Assembly (NCBI GenBank): GCA_000775715.1 | Contig: JRWQ01000011.1 | Coordinates: forward strand, 186,001-250,000 | Length of the DNA stretch: 64,000 nt | Origin: Vibrio tubiashii | GTDB lineage: Bacteria > Pseudomonadota > Gammaproteobacteria > Enterobacterales > Vibrionaceae | Direction: 5' to 3' | Shown here: one piece after another, positions 1 to 9,167 of the stretch | How positions within the stretch are numbered: position 1 is the stretch's first letter | Layout of the letters: every line of letters starts with the position of its first letter | The notes under the pieces: generated by a model | The model's input: only the letters and a program-made list of their open reading frames with translations | What the model was told of the DNA's origin: nothing | The model's database searches: none | Translations under genes and position numbers: made by a program

Positions 1-1780
1 CTTTCGGTTTTTGCTCTTCTTGTTTCTCTTCTTCTTTGGCTGAACCAAATAGGAAGCTGCCTAATGCTTTAAACAAGCGAGTAATCATACCGTCTTGCGC
101 AGGCTGAGATTCTGATTTCTTCTCTACCGATTTAGGTGCTGGCTTAGCCGGTGCCGGAGCAGACTGACTTGGAGACGCAAAGCCTTTCAGAGCTGGCTCT
201 TCAATCTTCTTCGGTTTCGCTTCTGCTTCTACGGTTGGTTCTCTACCTTCCGCTTCCTTCATCGCTTCAAGCTTAGTCGGAAGTAGGTAAGACAGTAGAT
301 CAAACTCTTCGCCTTCGCGAACACGGATCACATCGAAATGCGGTGTTTCCATATCTGAGTTTGGTACAACTGTGATCTTAACTTCTTGGATGCGCTCAAT
401 ATGGTTAACTGAACGACGCTTTTCGTTAAGTAGGTAAGAGGCAATAGGCACAGGCACTACAGCCAATACTTGTGCTGTGTTGTCTTTTAGTGCTTCTTCT
501 TCGATTAAACGAAGTACAGATAGCGCTAGAGATTCATTGTCACGCACAACACCCGTACCACTACAACGTGGACAGATATGGTGACTCGCTTCAGCCAGAG
601 ATGGGCTTAGACGTTGACGAGACATTTCTAATAGGCCAAAACGAGAAATTCGACCAATTTGTACTCGTGCACGATCCATGCGAACAGAATCACGTAGACG
701 GTTTTCAACTTCACGTTGGTGACGTACTGGCGTCATATCGATAAAGTCGATAACGACAAGACCACCTAAGTCGCGTAGACGAAGTTGACGAGCAATCTCT
801 TCTGCCGCTTCTAAGTTGGTGTTTAGTGCTGTCTCTTCAATATCGCCACCCTTAGTTGCGCGGGCAGAGTTAATATCGATAGAGGTTAGCGCTTCAGTTG
901 GGTCAATAACGATTGAGCCACCAGAAGGCAGACGAACTTCGCGTTGGAACGCAGATTCGATCTGACTTTCGATTTGGTAGTGGCTGAATAGAGGTACTTC
1001 GCCATCGTATTTCTTCACACGGTTTACGAAATCAGGACGAACTAGACGGATGTGGTCTAGAGCGCGCTCGTAAATGGTGTTGCTGTCGATCAGGATTTCG
1101 CCAATGTCGCGACGTAAGTAGTCACGAATTGCACGAACAATCACGTTACTCTCTTGGTGAATCAAGAAAGGTGCAGCGTTAGCGTCAGAAGCTTGCTTAA
1201 TTGCGCCCCAGTGGTTTAGCAGTACATTTAAGTCCCACTCTAACTCTTCAGCGCTCTTACCAACACCCGCAGTACGTACGATCAGACCCATGCCTTGTGG
1301 TAGTTCTAATGTGCTTAGAGCTGCTTTAAGTTGGGTACGCTCGTCGCCTTCGATACGGCGAGAGATACCGCCAGCACGAGGGTTGTTTGGCATAAGAACA
1401 AGGTAACTACCCGCAAGAGAGATAAAGGTAGTAAGAGCCGCGCCCTTGCTACCACGTTCTTCTTTCTCCACTTGCACGATCACTTCTTGGCCTTCAGTCA
1501 GCACTTCTTTAATGCTTGGACGGCCTTGATATGTGTAACCTTCAGGGAAGTATTCGCGGGCAATTTCTTTAAGAGGGAGGAAACCGTGTCGTTCTGCACC
1601 GTAGTCAACAAAAGCCGCTTCCAGGCTTGGTTCGATGCGAGTGATACGTCCTTTGTAGATATTTGCTTTTTTCGATTCATGACCAGGGCTTTCGATATCT
1701 AAATCATATAGGCGCTGACCATCAACCAAAGCAACACGCAACTCTTCTTTTTGAGTTGCGTTAATTAGCATTCTTTTCAT
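1..1780 (-). CDS. rne: Ribonuclease E, N-terminal catalytic part (3' end beyond window)
   Basis: Essential endoribonuclease that starts mRNA decay and processes rRNA and tRNA precursors, and scaffolds the degradosome at the inner membrane. Reading from ATG at 1780 gives [10 protein letters not shown], an S1 domain at roughly residues 35-120, the RNase H-like and 5'-sensor regions, the DNase I-like catalytic region (VVIDFIDM) and the Zn-link CPRCSGTG. After about residue 510 the protein turns into the acidic and proline-rich C-terminal scaffold, where it runs off the left edge, so the degradosome-binding sites cannot be seen. It is divergent from rluC, as in E. coli. Identification is near certain. 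Confidence 0.96.
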   Translation of the reverse strand, partial: MKRMLINATQKEELRVALVDGQRLYDLDIESPGHESKKANIYKGRITRIEPSLEAAFVDYGAERHGFLPLKEIAREYFPEGYTYQGRPSIKEVLTEGQEVIVQVEKEERGSKGAALTTFISLAGSYLVLMPNNPRAGGISRRIEGDERTQLKAALSTLELPQGMGLIVRTAGVGKSAEELEWDLNVLLNHWGAIKQASDANAAPFLIHQESNVIVRAIRDYLRRDIGEILIDSNTIYERALDHIRLVRPDFVNRVKKYDGEVPLFSHYQIESQIESAFQREVRLPSGGSIVIDPTEALTSIDINSARATKGGDIEETALNTNLEAAEEIARQLRLRDLGGLVVIDFIDMTPVRHQREVENRLRDSVRMDRARVQIGRISRFGLLEMSRQRLSPSLAEASHHICPRCSGTGVVRDNESLALSVLRLIEEEALKDNTAQVLAVVPVPIASYLLNEKRRSVNHIERIQEVKITVVPNSDMETPHFDVIRVREGEEFDLLSYLLPTKLEAMKEAEGREPTVEAEAKPKKIEEPALKGFASPSQSAPAPAKPAPKSVEKKSESQPAQDGMITRLFKALGSFLFGSAKEEEKQEEQKPK

Positions 1781-2350
1781 TGATAAATCTCGTTGTCATT
1801 TTTTATTTTTTCTTGTCACTTGGGTCGCTTTCACGGTGCCTGATCCCATGGCTTAATCTGTGCAGCCTCCCGGCTGGAGGGATGCTCTGGGGCACTTCAG
1901 TCTCACAAGCTTTTCTCGTTCAGCTTGTGCGCCACATCGGCGGCGGTAAACACTCAACATGATGAGCGACGAGTAGGGTGACAAGTTTGTTAATCCCAGA
2001 AATGTCTTACGCCGTGTGCAGCATTTTGGTAAATTAACGGGCTACTCTATTTATTACTCAAATATGAGGTGGTTTGTATAAAATGCAACCAAATCATATA
2101 TTGCAGCTGTGAACTATAGCAGTACCCATTAAACTCAGCAATCTGCTTTATAATAAATCACAAATAAATCTGATTTTCTTTTTTGTAACTAACTGTTTAA
2201 TAAGCACTGTTTGGGCGAATGTTGAAAATTGTAATTAATTTGCTGGAATTTTATTCGGAGTCGATTTTGCGTTCACTCTTATCGAGTAATTTTCCAATTT
2301 GTTGCCAAGAAAATGTGATTCTGCGCAACTTAGAGTGTTAGAATGTATTC
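1781..2350 (-). promoter_or_regulatory. rne-rluC divergent region with rne 5' leader hairpins
   Basis: A 570-bp gene-free stretch. The half next to rne holds GC-rich hairpins: a stem at 1904-1911/1922-1929 (CACAAGCT/AGCTTGTG) and another at 1866-1870/1876-1880. In enterobacteria a long structured rne leader lets RNase E cut its own mRNA and control its level, and this looks like the Vibrio equivalent (inference from position and structure). The half next to rluC (about 2030-2350) is AT-rich and should hold both divergent promoters; I cannot fix a -35/-10 pair. A forward reading frame at 1780-1962 lies across the hairpins and is not believed. Confidence 0.6.
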
Positions 2351-3295
2351 ATGAGTGAAATTAGAACAAAAGTCCAATTCGTTGACATCGACGAAGATAT
2401 GGCGGGTCAGCGTATAGACAATTTCTTACGCAACCAATTGAAAAATATCCCTAAAAGTATGGTGTATCGCATTGTGCGCAAGGGGGAAGTGCGTGTTAAC
2501 AAGAAGCGTGTCAAAGCAGAATACAAGCTTCAGGCCGGTGATCTTGTCCGTATTCCACCGGTAACGATCGAAGAGAAAACAGAAGAGGTCGCACCAAGCA
2601 CTAAGCTTAACAAAGTGGCTGAGCTTGAGAACATGATCATTCATGAAGATGATCATATGCTGATTCTGAATAAGCCTTCAGGAACGGCTGTGCATGGTGG
2701 TAGTGGTTTGAAGTTTGGAGCGATCGAAGCGCTCCGTGCTCTGCGTCCTCAAGCAAGATTCTTAGAACTTGTGCATCGTATTGACCGCGATACCTCCGGA
2801 ATTCTGCTGGTCGCAAAGAAGCGCTCAGCACTGCGTCATTTGCAAGCTCAATTTCGTGAAAAGACAGTACAGAAGTATTACTTTGCTCTTGTCATGGGCG
2901 AGTGGAAAGCGAGCTGTAAGAAGGTGAATGCGCCACTTCTGAAGAACGAAGTAAACAGCATAGTTCGGGTTAACCCTAACGGTAAGCCTTCAGAAACTCG
3001 TTTTAAGATTATCGAGAAGTTTGCTCACGCGACCTTGATTCAAGCGAGCCCAATTACTGGTCGTACACACCAGATCCGCGTTCATACTCAGTACACGGGT
3101 CATCCTATTGCATGGGATGATCGTTATGGTGACCGCCGTTTTGATGCTTACACCGGAAAAGTAGGCTTAGATCGTCTGTTCCTCCACGCTGCAAACATTA
3201 AGTTTCAGCATCCATCAAATGATGAATGGATGGAAATTAATGCGCCCATGGAACCAAGGTTAGAGAAAGCTTTGGCGGGGCTGCGTAAGCTTTAG
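2351..3295 (+). CDS. rluC: 23S rRNA pseudouridine(955/2504/2580) synthase RluC
   Basis: Converts three uridines of 23S rRNA to pseudouridine. The 314-residue protein has an N-terminal S4 RNA-binding domain (about residues 17-70) followed by the RluA-type catalytic domain. The family motif HRIDRDTSG carries the catalytic aspartate D145, next to the D144 of E. coli RluC, and SPITGRTHQIRVH is the second conserved block. Length matches the family. Transcribed divergently from rne over the long leader and converging on yceF across a repeat-filled gap. The start ATG at 2351 is the only sensible one. Confidence 0.95.
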   Translation: MSEIRTKVQFVDIDEDMAGQRIDNFLRNQLKNIPKSMVYRIVRKGEVRVNKKRVKAEYKLQAGDLVRIPPVTIEEKTEEVAPSTKLNKVAELENMIIHEDDHMLILNKPSGTAVHGGSGLKFGAIEALRALRPQARFLELVHRIDRDTSGILLVAKKRSALRHLQAQFREKTVQKYYFALVMGEWKASCKKVNAPLLKNEVNSIVRVNPNGKPSETRFKIIEKFAHATLIQASPITGRTHQIRVHTQYTGHPIAWDDRYGDRRFDAYTGKVGLDRLFLHAANIKFQHPSNDEWMEINAPMEPRLEKALAGLRKL

Positions 3296-3562
3296 GAGCG
3301 GCTTCGCCGGAGATGCGGGAACGGACTTCGTCCTATGGATCGCTTCGCTACTGGAACGGGCTGCGCCCTGCGAGAACACTGCGCTCGGGATTTGGGAACT
3401 GGGAATTGCCCTTTTAGTGTTGAGTGCTAGAGAATAACCTAAGTTGTCGACGGCATTTGCTCTAAAAGGGGATAAAATAGCCCCGAATCCCGAATCCCGA
3501 ATCCCGCATCCATAGCGCAGCGTTCCTAAAAAGGGTTGACATTAAGTGCCAACCTTTAATTT
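3296..3562. repeat. Dispersed intergenic repeat, copy 1 (mini-hairpins plus GAATCCC heptads)
   Basis: The gap between the converging ends of rluC and yceF is filled by short GC-rich dyads of the type GGAC-TTC-GTCC and GGGC-TGC-GCCC (3300-3390), then an imperfect inverted repeat. The left arm is CGGGATT-like at 3386-3407; the right arm is three tandem GAATCCC units (3485-3505) followed by GCATCC. Bases 3352-3375 are identical over 24 nt to 16948-16971 in copy 2. It codes for nothing recognisable. Such elements sit at gene ends here and look like a genome-wide repeat family. Confidence 0.75.
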
Positions 3563-3594
3563 TTTCTCGCTTTCTCGCTTTCTCGCTTTCTCGC
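3563..3594. repeat. Tandem octamer repeat, four TTTCTCGC units
   Basis: Four perfect copies of TTTCTCGC lie end to end at 3563-3570, 3571-3578, 3579-3586 and 3587-3594. The last base overlaps the last base of the yceF stop codon on the minus strand. The repeat is therefore 3' of yceF and outside the protein; slippage would change only the 3' untranslated region. Confidence 0.85.
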
Positions 3595-4175
3595 TAAAGC
3601 GCCTCAACCCCTTGTGCTTCAAGCATATCGACCAAATCAATCAGTGGTAGCCCTACTAACGTGTTTGGGTCTTTGCCTTCTAATCGCTCAAACAGCGCGA
3701 TGCCAAGGCCTTCACTTTTAAAACTACCTGCGCAGTAGAATGGCTGCTCTATGTCGACGTAATTTTCGATCTGCTTTTTACTTAGAACTCTAAAGTGCAC
3801 TGTAAACGTATCGACCTTAATGTCTGTGAGGCCTGTTTCGGTATTGTGCAGTGCTAATCCGGTGAAAAACTCAATAGCTTGTCCGCTTTGCTCTGTTAGC
3901 TGTTCGATTGCTTTTTCACGCGTATGGGGCTTACCAATGATTTTGCCGTTAATGACACACACTTGATCGCTACCAATGACTAAGCTTGGCTGCGTCACCG
4001 GGCAAGATTCGGCTTTACCCTGCGCGAGTCGCTTAACCAACTCTAATGGCGTCTCGTTTTCGAACGGTGTTTCGTCGAAATCAGGGCAGGCGGTCGTGAA
4101 CTCAATTGCGAGTTTATTCAGCAGTTGTTTGCGATATGGCGATGTCGAGGCTAAAACTAGTTGGTAATTCGGCAT
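3594..4175 (-). CDS. yceF: Maf-family nucleoside triphosphate pyrophosphatase YceF
   Basis: Housecleaning pyrophosphatase that hydrolyses non-canonical nucleotides; the E. coli YceF subfamily prefers 7-methyl-GTP. The 193-residue protein opens with the Maf signature LASTSPYRKQLL, has the FDETP block, the conserved SDQV (catalytic Asp region, about residue 70) and GKP. Position beside yceD-rpmF-plsX matches E. coli, which separates YceF from its paralogue YhdE. It is divergent from yceD across 148 bp that must hold both promoters, and its 3' end abuts a tandem octamer repeat. Confidence 0.93.
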   Translation of the reverse strand: MPNYQLVLASTSPYRKQLLNKLAIEFTTACPDFDETPFENETPLELVKRLAQGKAESCPVTQPSLVIGSDQVCVINGKIIGKPHTREKAIEQLTEQSGQAIEFFTGLALHNTETGLTDIKVDTFTVHFRVLSKKQIENYVDIEQPFYCAGSFKSEGLGIALFERLEGKDPNTLVGLPLIDLVDMLEAQGVEAL

Positions 4176-4323
4176 TTTTCTTTACAATCAAAACAAGAGT
4201 TGGTGAGAGCTTAATTCATATTGTGGCTTTTTTACTAGCTCTCTCGCTGGTAAGGAAAAAAAGTACAAAATTTTGCCCTTTTTCTTTGACTATAAACGAT
4301 TTGGAAGATAGAATTCGCGCCCT

Positions 4324-4854
4324 ATGCAAAAGGTAAAAATACCGCGTACGATTGATCCGTCACGCGCTGCTCAGAAGCGACTAGATGTTGAAGGTATTAT
4401 TCAAGTTAGTCTTTTCAAGCGCTTAGATGAATCGGTTGAAGGCGTTAAACGCGACGCCCAAGTGTCACTGTCATTTGACTTAGATGAGCAGCGACTCGTT
4501 GTTATCTCTGGTAAAGCTAACATCGAAGTCGACTTAGAGTGTCAACGCTGTAATGAGGTTTTCGCACATGAGTGCGATGTCCAATTCACTTATACACCTT
4601 ATAAAGGTGAAAAGACTGAAGAGGAAGCACCGGAAGAGTACGATTTGGTAGATCTGAACGAGTACGGTGAATTAGACCTAATACAGTTAGTTGAAGACGA
4701 GTTCATTCTAAACTTGCCTCAAATAGCAATGCACGATCAGGCGGACTGTAGCGTTGATTCAGATAATATGGTGTTTGGTGAAATTCCAGAAGAAATTTTG
4801 GAAGAAGAAAAGAAGCCGAATCCATTTGACGTTTTAAAAAGCTTAAAGAAGTAA
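4324..4854 (+). CDS. yceD: 23S rRNA accumulation protein YceD (DUF177)
   Basis: First gene of the yceD-rpmF-plsX-fab run. Members of the DUF177 family are needed for normal 23S rRNA accumulation, and the gene is nearly always just upstream of rpmF, as here (30-nt gap). The 176-residue protein has the conserved ECQRCN cysteine pair (about residues 73-76), a later cysteine near residue 140, and a very acidic C-terminal half (runs of Glu around residues 98-105 and 157-165). No signal peptide or membrane segment, so cytosolic. The exact molecular role is not established by the sequence. Confidence 0.93.
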   Translation: MQKVKIPRTIDPSRAAQKRLDVEGIIQVSLFKRLDESVEGVKRDAQVSLSFDLDEQRLVVISGKANIEVDLECQRCNEVFAHECDVQFTYTPYKGEKTEEEAPEEYDLVDLNEYGELDLIQLVEDEFILNLPQIAMHDQADCSVDSDNMVFGEIPEEILEEEKKPNPFDVLKSLKK

Positions 4855-4884
4855 TTCTTTAATACTTACATAGGAGTAGGGTCA

Positions 4885-5055
4885 ATGGCCGTACAAAAGA
4901 GCAAGAAATCTCGTTCAATGCGTGGTATGCGTCGTTCACACGATGCCCTAACTACAGCTGCACTTTCTGTAGACGCAACTTCAGGTGAAACTCACCTACG
5001 TCACAACGTAACTGCTGAAGGTTACTACCGTGGCAAAAAGGTTATCAACAAGTAA
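4885..5055 (+). CDS. rpmF: 50S ribosomal protein L32
   Basis: A 56-residue, strongly basic protein beginning [19 protein letters not shown], the standard L32 N terminus, and ending GKKVINK. GGAG at 4873-4876 gives a ribosome-binding site 8 nt before the ATG. It is a structural protein of the large ribosomal subunit near the peptidyl-transferase region. Its stop codon is at 5053-5055, and the AAGG that serves as the ribosome-binding site of plsX (5054-5057) overlaps that stop, so translation of the ribosomal protein and of the phospholipid enzyme is probably coupled. Confidence 0.97.
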   Translation: MAVQKSKKSRSMRGMRRSHDALTTAALSVDATSGETHLRHNVTAEGYYRGKKVINK

Positions 5056-5064
5056 GGTTGACCT

Positions 5065-6105
5065 TTGCAAAATATAACCGTTGCACTTGATGCAATGGGC
5101 GGGGATTTCGGTCCTCGCGTCACAGTGCCTGCCGCCGTGCAGGCACTGTCGCATTTCCCAGAGCTAAAAGTGACCCTTATCGGTGATCAACACGCGATCA
5201 CATCTCAATTATCATCCCTCGGTTATCAGCCGAACGCTCGTCTGAGCATTCAACACGCAGACCGAGAGATCTCCAACACCGAAAAACCTTCTCTCGCTTT
5301 ACGCAATCATCGAGGCAGCTCAATGGGCATGGCTATCGATCTCGTTGCCGACCATCAAGCCGACGCTTGTGTCAGTGGTGGCAATACGGGCGCATTAATG
5401 GCTTTATCGCGTTTCAAGCTGAAGCTTCTTCCCGGTATTGAACGACCAGCACTGATTTCTGCACTACCTACTGCTTCTGGTGGAAGAACTTGGATGCTCG
5501 ATTTGGGCGCAAATGTGTCTAGCGATGCAGATTCTCTGTTCCAGTTTGCGGTTATGGGCAGCGCCCTTGTCGAACAGTTTGTTGACCGACCTCCAAGAGT
5601 GGCTATTTTGAATATTGGCGCGGAAGAGATCAAAGGCAATGACCTGGTTAAGCGTTGTGCCGAGATGTTGGAAAATACCAGCTCAATCAACTTCGTCGGT
5701 TACATTGAAGGTAACCAGTTGCTCCATGATGCAGCAGACGTTGTGGTTTGTGATGGTTTTGTCGGTAATGTTTGCTTAAAAACCTGTGAAGGCACGGCAC
5801 AGCTTTTTATAGATAAGTTGAAATCGAGTATGATGGCCTCATCTATAAAGGGTTGGATTGCAAGAAAATTGTTTTCTGGTCTATTTAGTGAACTAAAAAC
5901 ATTGAACCCCGACCAGTATAACGGCGCAAGTTTGCTAGGATTGCGCGGCATTGTCATAAAAAGCCACGGAAATGCTGATGTAGAAGCCGTCATCAATGCA
6001 ATTGGTGAGGCACTGCACGAGGTCAAACGACAGGTCCCGAGCCGAATTAGCGATCGTTTAGAAGCGGTTCTATTTGATCAGCAACCCCAAGAGAGGCACT
6101 ACTAG
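5065..6105 (+). CDS. plsX: Phosphate acyltransferase PlsX
   Basis: Makes acyl-phosphate from acyl-ACP and phosphate, the first step of the PlsX/PlsY route to phosphatidic acid. The 346-residue protein starts at a TTG codon (5065) and reads [18 protein letters not shown]; the ALDAMGGD block is the family N-terminal signature. [11 protein letters not shown] and the [13 protein letters not shown] block are also typical. AAGG at 5054-5057 lies 7 nt before the TTG, and no ATG exists close by in frame. The gene sits between rpmF and fabH with gaps of 9 and 5 nt, so it is part of one transcript. Confidence 0.96.
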   Translation: MQNITVALDAMGGDFGPRVTVPAAVQALSHFPELKVTLIGDQHAITSQLSSLGYQPNARLSIQHADREISNTEKPSLALRNHRGSSMGMAIDLVADHQADACVSGGNTGALMALSRFKLKLLPGIERPALISALPTASGGRTWMLDLGANVSSDADSLFQFAVMGSALVEQFVDRPPRVAILNIGAEEIKGNDLVKRCAEMLENTSSINFVGYIEGNQLLHDAADVVVCDGFVGNVCLKTCEGTAQLFIDKLKSSMMASSIKGWIARKLFSGLFSELKTLNPDQYNGASLLGLRGIVIKSHGNADVEAVINAIGEALHEVKRQVPSRISDRLEAVLFDQQPQERHY

Positions 6106-6110
6106 TCTTC

Positions 6111-7091
6111 ATGTATAGCAAAATTCTAGGTACTGGCAGCTACCTGCCATCTCAGGTGCGTTCAAACGCAGATTTAGAGAAAATGGTAGATACCACTGAC
6201 GAGTGGATTGTTACTCGCACAGGTATTAGTGAGCGTCGTATCGCGGCAGAAAATGAAACTGTTGCTGATATGGGTTACCAAGCAGCGAAAAATGCGATCG
6301 AGATGGCCGGTATCGACAAAGACGATATCGATATGATTCTTGTGGCGACGACAAGTGGCTCACACGCTTTCCCATCGGCAGCGTGTCAGGTTCAAGCACT
6401 TCTCGGAATTAAGCACTGTCCAGCATTTGATATGGCGGCGGCATGTTCCGGGTTTGTTTACGCTTTATCAGTTGCAGATCAATACATCAAAACTGGTCAC
6501 TGCAAGAATGTTCTAGTGATTGGTGCAGACGCATTATCAAAAACTTGTGATCCAAATGACCGCTCAACCATCATTCTATTTGGTGACGCAGCAGGTGCGG
6601 TGGTGGTCGGCGCAAGTGAAGAGCCAGGCATTCTTTCTACTACTATTAATGCTGATGGTCGTTTCGGCGAGTTGCTAAGTCTTAAATTCGCTGACCGCCA
6701 CGAGAAAGTGCCAAGTGAGTCCGAACACAGTGACGATATCAACAGCTGGCTGCACATGGCGGGCAACGAAGTATTTAAAGTTGCTGTGACTCAACTTTCA
6801 CGCCTGGTAAAAGAGACGTTGAAAGAGAATGGCATGGATAAGTCAGAGCTTGATTGGCTTGTTCCTCACCAAGCGAATATGCGTATTATCTCGGCGACAG
6901 CGAAAAAACTGGCGATGCCGATTGAGCAGGTGGTGGTGACTCTAGACCGCCACGGCAACACTTCAGCGGCTACAGTGCCAACTGCGCTCGATGAAGCAGT
7001 TCGTGATGGCCGTATTCAACGTGGTCAAACACTGTTGCTTGAAGCATTTGGTGGGGGCTTCACTTGGGGCTCAGCGCTAGTGAAGTTCTAA
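6111..7091 (+). CDS. fabH: Beta-ketoacyl-ACP synthase III (FabH)
   Basis: Starts fatty-acid synthesis by condensing acetyl-CoA with malonyl-ACP. Catalytic triad visible: Cys112 (AAACSGF), His253 (VPHQAN) and Asn283 (HGNTSAA). Relative to the E. coli enzyme the Cys is at the same position while His and Asn are shifted by nine. The protein therefore carries about nine extra residues, which fall in the acidic stretch after [12 protein letters not shown] (about residues 192-211), a variable surface region. At 326 residues it is longer than the usual 316-317. It follows plsX by 5 nt; a terminator-like hairpin separates it from fabD. Confidence 0.96.
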   Translation: MYSKILGTGSYLPSQVRSNADLEKMVDTTDEWIVTRTGISERRIAAENETVADMGYQAAKNAIEMAGIDKDDIDMILVATTSGSHAFPSAACQVQALLGIKHCPAFDMAAACSGFVYALSVADQYIKTGHCKNVLVIGADALSKTCDPNDRSTIILFGDAAGAVVVGASEEPGILSTTINADGRFGELLSLKFADRHEKVPSESEHSDDINSWLHMAGNEVFKVAVTQLSRLVKETLKENGMDKSELDWLVPHQANMRIISATAKKLAMPIEQVVVTLDRHGNTSAATVPTALDEAVRDGRIQRGQTLLLEAFGGGFTWGSALVKF

Positions 7092-7110
7092 TCAGCAGAA
7101 TTCAAATTAA

Positions 7111-7137
7111 AGGTGCCTGTTAGGCATCTTTTCTTTC
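7111..7137 (+). terminator. Hairpin with T-rich tail between fabH and fabD
   Basis: AGGTGCCT (7111-7118), loop GTT, AGGCATCT (7122-7129) followed by TTTCTTTC. The 8-bp stem contains one G-T pair. It has the form of a weak rho-independent terminator inside an otherwise continuous fab transcript, so it probably acts as a partial terminator or attenuator setting the ratio of plsX-fabH to fabD-fabG mRNA (inference). Confidence 0.6.
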
Positions 7138-7175
7138 TTGTCTTTATTTAAAGAAATAGATTTAAGGAAAACAAA

Positions 7176-8099
7176 ATGAGCAAGTTTGCTATCGTATTTC
7201 CAGGTCAAGGTTCACAAGCTGTCGGTATGCTTGCAGAGCTTGGCGAACAACATGAAGTCGTTAAACAAACATTTGCAGAAGCATCGGAAGCGTTAGGTTA
7301 CGACCTATGGGCTCTAGTTCAAAACGGTCCTGCTGAAGATCTTAACCAAACGCATCGCACTCAGCCTGCGCTTCTAGCATCATCGGTTGCTATCTGGCGT
7401 GTATGGCAAGAGCAAGGCCTAGAGCAACCTGTTAACCTAGCGGGTCATAGCCTAGGTGAATACTCAGCATTAGTCTGTGCAGGTGTGATCGACTTTAAAC
7501 AAGCCATCAAACTGGTTGAACTGCGCGGTCAGCTAATGCAAGAAGCAGTACCAGCGGGTACTGGCGCTATGTACGCAATCATCGGCCTAGACGATGAGTC
7601 AATTGCTAAAGCATGTGAAGAAGCGGCTCAAGGTGATGTTGTTTCACCGGTTAACTTTAACTCGCCAGGCCAAGTTGTTATCGCGGGTAGTAAAGACGCA
7701 GTAGAGCGTGCAGGTGCACTTTGTAAAGAAGCGGGCGCTAAGCGTGCTCTTCCTCTACCAGTATCAGTGCCTTCGCACTGTGCGTTGATGAAACCTGCAG
7801 CCGATAAGCTAGCGGTAGCGCTAGAAGAACTTGAGTTCAATACTCCTCAGTTACCAGTAATCAACAACGTTGATGTCGCAGCGGAAACTGATCCGGCGAA
7901 AATCAAAGATGCACTCGTTCGTCAGCTATACAGCCCAGTTCGTTGGACTGAAAGCGTACAGCTAATGAGTGAACAGGGTGTTGAGAAGCTATTAGAACTT
8001 GGCCCAGGTAAAGTTCTAACTGGCCTAACAAAACGAATTGTTAAAACACTAAGCGGCGCAGCAGTTAATGATGCTGCATCTCTAGACGCGGCTAAGTAA
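7176..8099 (+). CDS. fabD: Malonyl-CoA:ACP transacylase FabD
   Basis: Loads malonyl groups from CoA onto acyl carrier protein, supplying the elongation substrate for FabH, FabF and FabB. The 307-residue protein starts MSKFAIVFPGQGSQ, the canonical N-terminal motif, has the nucleophile Ser92 in GHSLGEYSA and the catalytic His around residue 201 in VPSHCALM. AAGGAAAA just upstream of the ATG gives a good ribosome-binding site. It follows fabH by 84 nt with a hairpin in between, and is followed by fabG after 24 nt. Length is standard for the family. Confidence 0.97.
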   Translation: MSKFAIVFPGQGSQAVGMLAELGEQHEVVKQTFAEASEALGYDLWALVQNGPAEDLNQTHRTQPALLASSVAIWRVWQEQGLEQPVNLAGHSLGEYSALVCAGVIDFKQAIKLVELRGQLMQEAVPAGTGAMYAIIGLDDESIAKACEEAAQGDVVSPVNFNSPGQVVIAGSKDAVERAGALCKEAGAKRALPLPVSVPSHCALMKPAADKLAVALEELEFNTPQLPVINNVDVAAETDPAKIKDALVRQLYSPVRWTESVQLMSEQGVEKLLELGPGKVLTGLTKRIVKTLSGAAVNDAASLDAAK

Positions 8100-8123
8100 T
8101 TTTCGAACAAAGGAATAAACAAC

Positions 8124-8861
8124 ATGATGAACCTAGAAGGCAAGATTGCTCTAGTAACAGGTGCTAGCCGTGGTATCGGCCGTGCAATCGCTGAACTGCT
8201 TGTTGAGCGTGGCGCGACTGTTATTGGTACAGCGACTTCTGAAGGTGGTGCTGCAGCGATCAGCGAATACCTTGGTGAAAATGGTAAAGGTCTCGCACTC
8301 AATGTGACTAATGTTGAGTCTATTGAAGCGACACTTAAGACTATCAATGATGAGTTTGGCGCAATTGATATCCTAGTGAACAACGCTGGTATCACTCGTG
8401 ACAACCTACTTATGCGTATGAAAGATTCTGAGTGGGATGACATCATTGATACCAACCTAACGCCTATCTTCCGTATGTCTAAAGCGGTACTTCGTGGCAT
8501 GATGAAAAAACGTGCGGGTCGTATCATCAACGTAGGTTCTGTTGTGGGTACTATGGGTAACGCAGGTCAAGCTAACTACGCTGCGGCGAAAGCTGGCGTA
8601 ATTGGTTTCACTAAATCGATGGCTCGTGAAGTGGCTTCACGCGGTGTAACAGTAAACACGGTGGCGCCTGGTTTTATCGAAACGGATATGACTAAAGCAT
8701 TAAATGACGAGCAACGTGCAGCTACACTGTCTAACGTTCCTGCCGGTCGTTTAGGTGACCCACGTGAAATTGCATCAGCAGTTGTGTTCCTGGCTTCTCC
8801 AGAAGCGGCGTACATCACTGGTGAAACTTTGCATGTAAATGGTGGCATGTACATGGTGTAA
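8124..8861 (+). CDS. fabG: 3-oxoacyl-ACP reductase FabG
   Basis: NADPH-dependent reductase of the fatty-acid elongation cycle, a short-chain dehydrogenase. The cofactor motif TGASRGIG is near residue 13, NNAG near residue 87, and the catalytic Ser/Tyr/Lys set is seen in NVGSVVG and YAAAKAG. It ends in the usual HVNGGMYMV. Two adjacent ATG codons (8124 and 8127) exist. AAAGGA at 8109-8114 suits either, and family members start at the second, so the first Met may be extra. Length 244-245, normal. Last gene before the acpP promoter region. Confidence 0.96.
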   Translation: MMNLEGKIALVTGASRGIGRAIAELLVERGATVIGTATSEGGAAAISEYLGENGKGLALNVTNVESIEATLKTINDEFGAIDILVNNAGITRDNLLMRMKDSEWDDIIDTNLTPIFRMSKAVLRGMMKKRAGRIINVGSVVGTMGNAGQANYAAAKAGVIGFTKSMAREVASRGVTVNTVAPGFIETDMTKALNDEQRAATLSNVPAGRLGDPREIASAVVFLASPEAAYITGETLHVNGGMYMV

Positions 8862-9167
8862 ATCGCTTACCTTGCAGAAATGGTGAACTTTTTCATTAAA
8901 TTTCATTCAAATTTCTGCGGGTTGAGTGAATTTACGCTTAATGTCGTCAACTTGGCTATTTATTGTCACTAAAATGGCCTATAGTTTGGGTTTGTTGGCA
9001 TGAACGTGCGCAACATTTGTGCATGATTTAAGTCAAAAATGTACTGAATTTCGGTTAAAATCGCTAAAATTGTGGTTTGACCAGCAAGGTCCCTCTTGCA
9101 ACTTTCGGTAGTTCGAATAAACTACTGAATCATCGCATTAGGCGAAATCTGTAAAGGAAAAGAAAAA
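8862..9167 (+). promoter_or_regulatory. fabG-acpP intergenic region, acpP leader
   Basis: 306 bp without a gene. acpP is highly expressed and usually has its own promoter, which should lie here; I cannot assign a convincing -35/-10 pair (a TATAGT at 8980-8985 lacks a well-spaced partner). An inverted repeat GTAGTT-N6-AACTAC (9108-9113/9120-9125) lies 42 nt before the acpP start and would form a small hairpin in the leader. No T-run follows fabG, so read-through into acpP is likely. Confidence 0.45.

Noticed and set aside
1331..1702. Plus-strand frame of 123 codons opposite rne
   Set aside because: It is fully antisense to the conserved catalytic part of RNase E and has no recognisable domain.
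1780..1962. Plus-strand 60-codon frame in the rne leader
   Set aside because: It crosses the leader hairpins, has no ribosome-binding site and no family pattern.
7922..8530. Minus-strand frame of 202 codons opposite fabD and fabG
   Set aside because: It is antisense to two strongly conserved genes; its composition is that expected from biased codons on the other strand.
8880..8972. 30-codon frame before acpP
   Set aside because: It has no ribosome-binding site and the peptide has no plausible membrane or conserved pattern.
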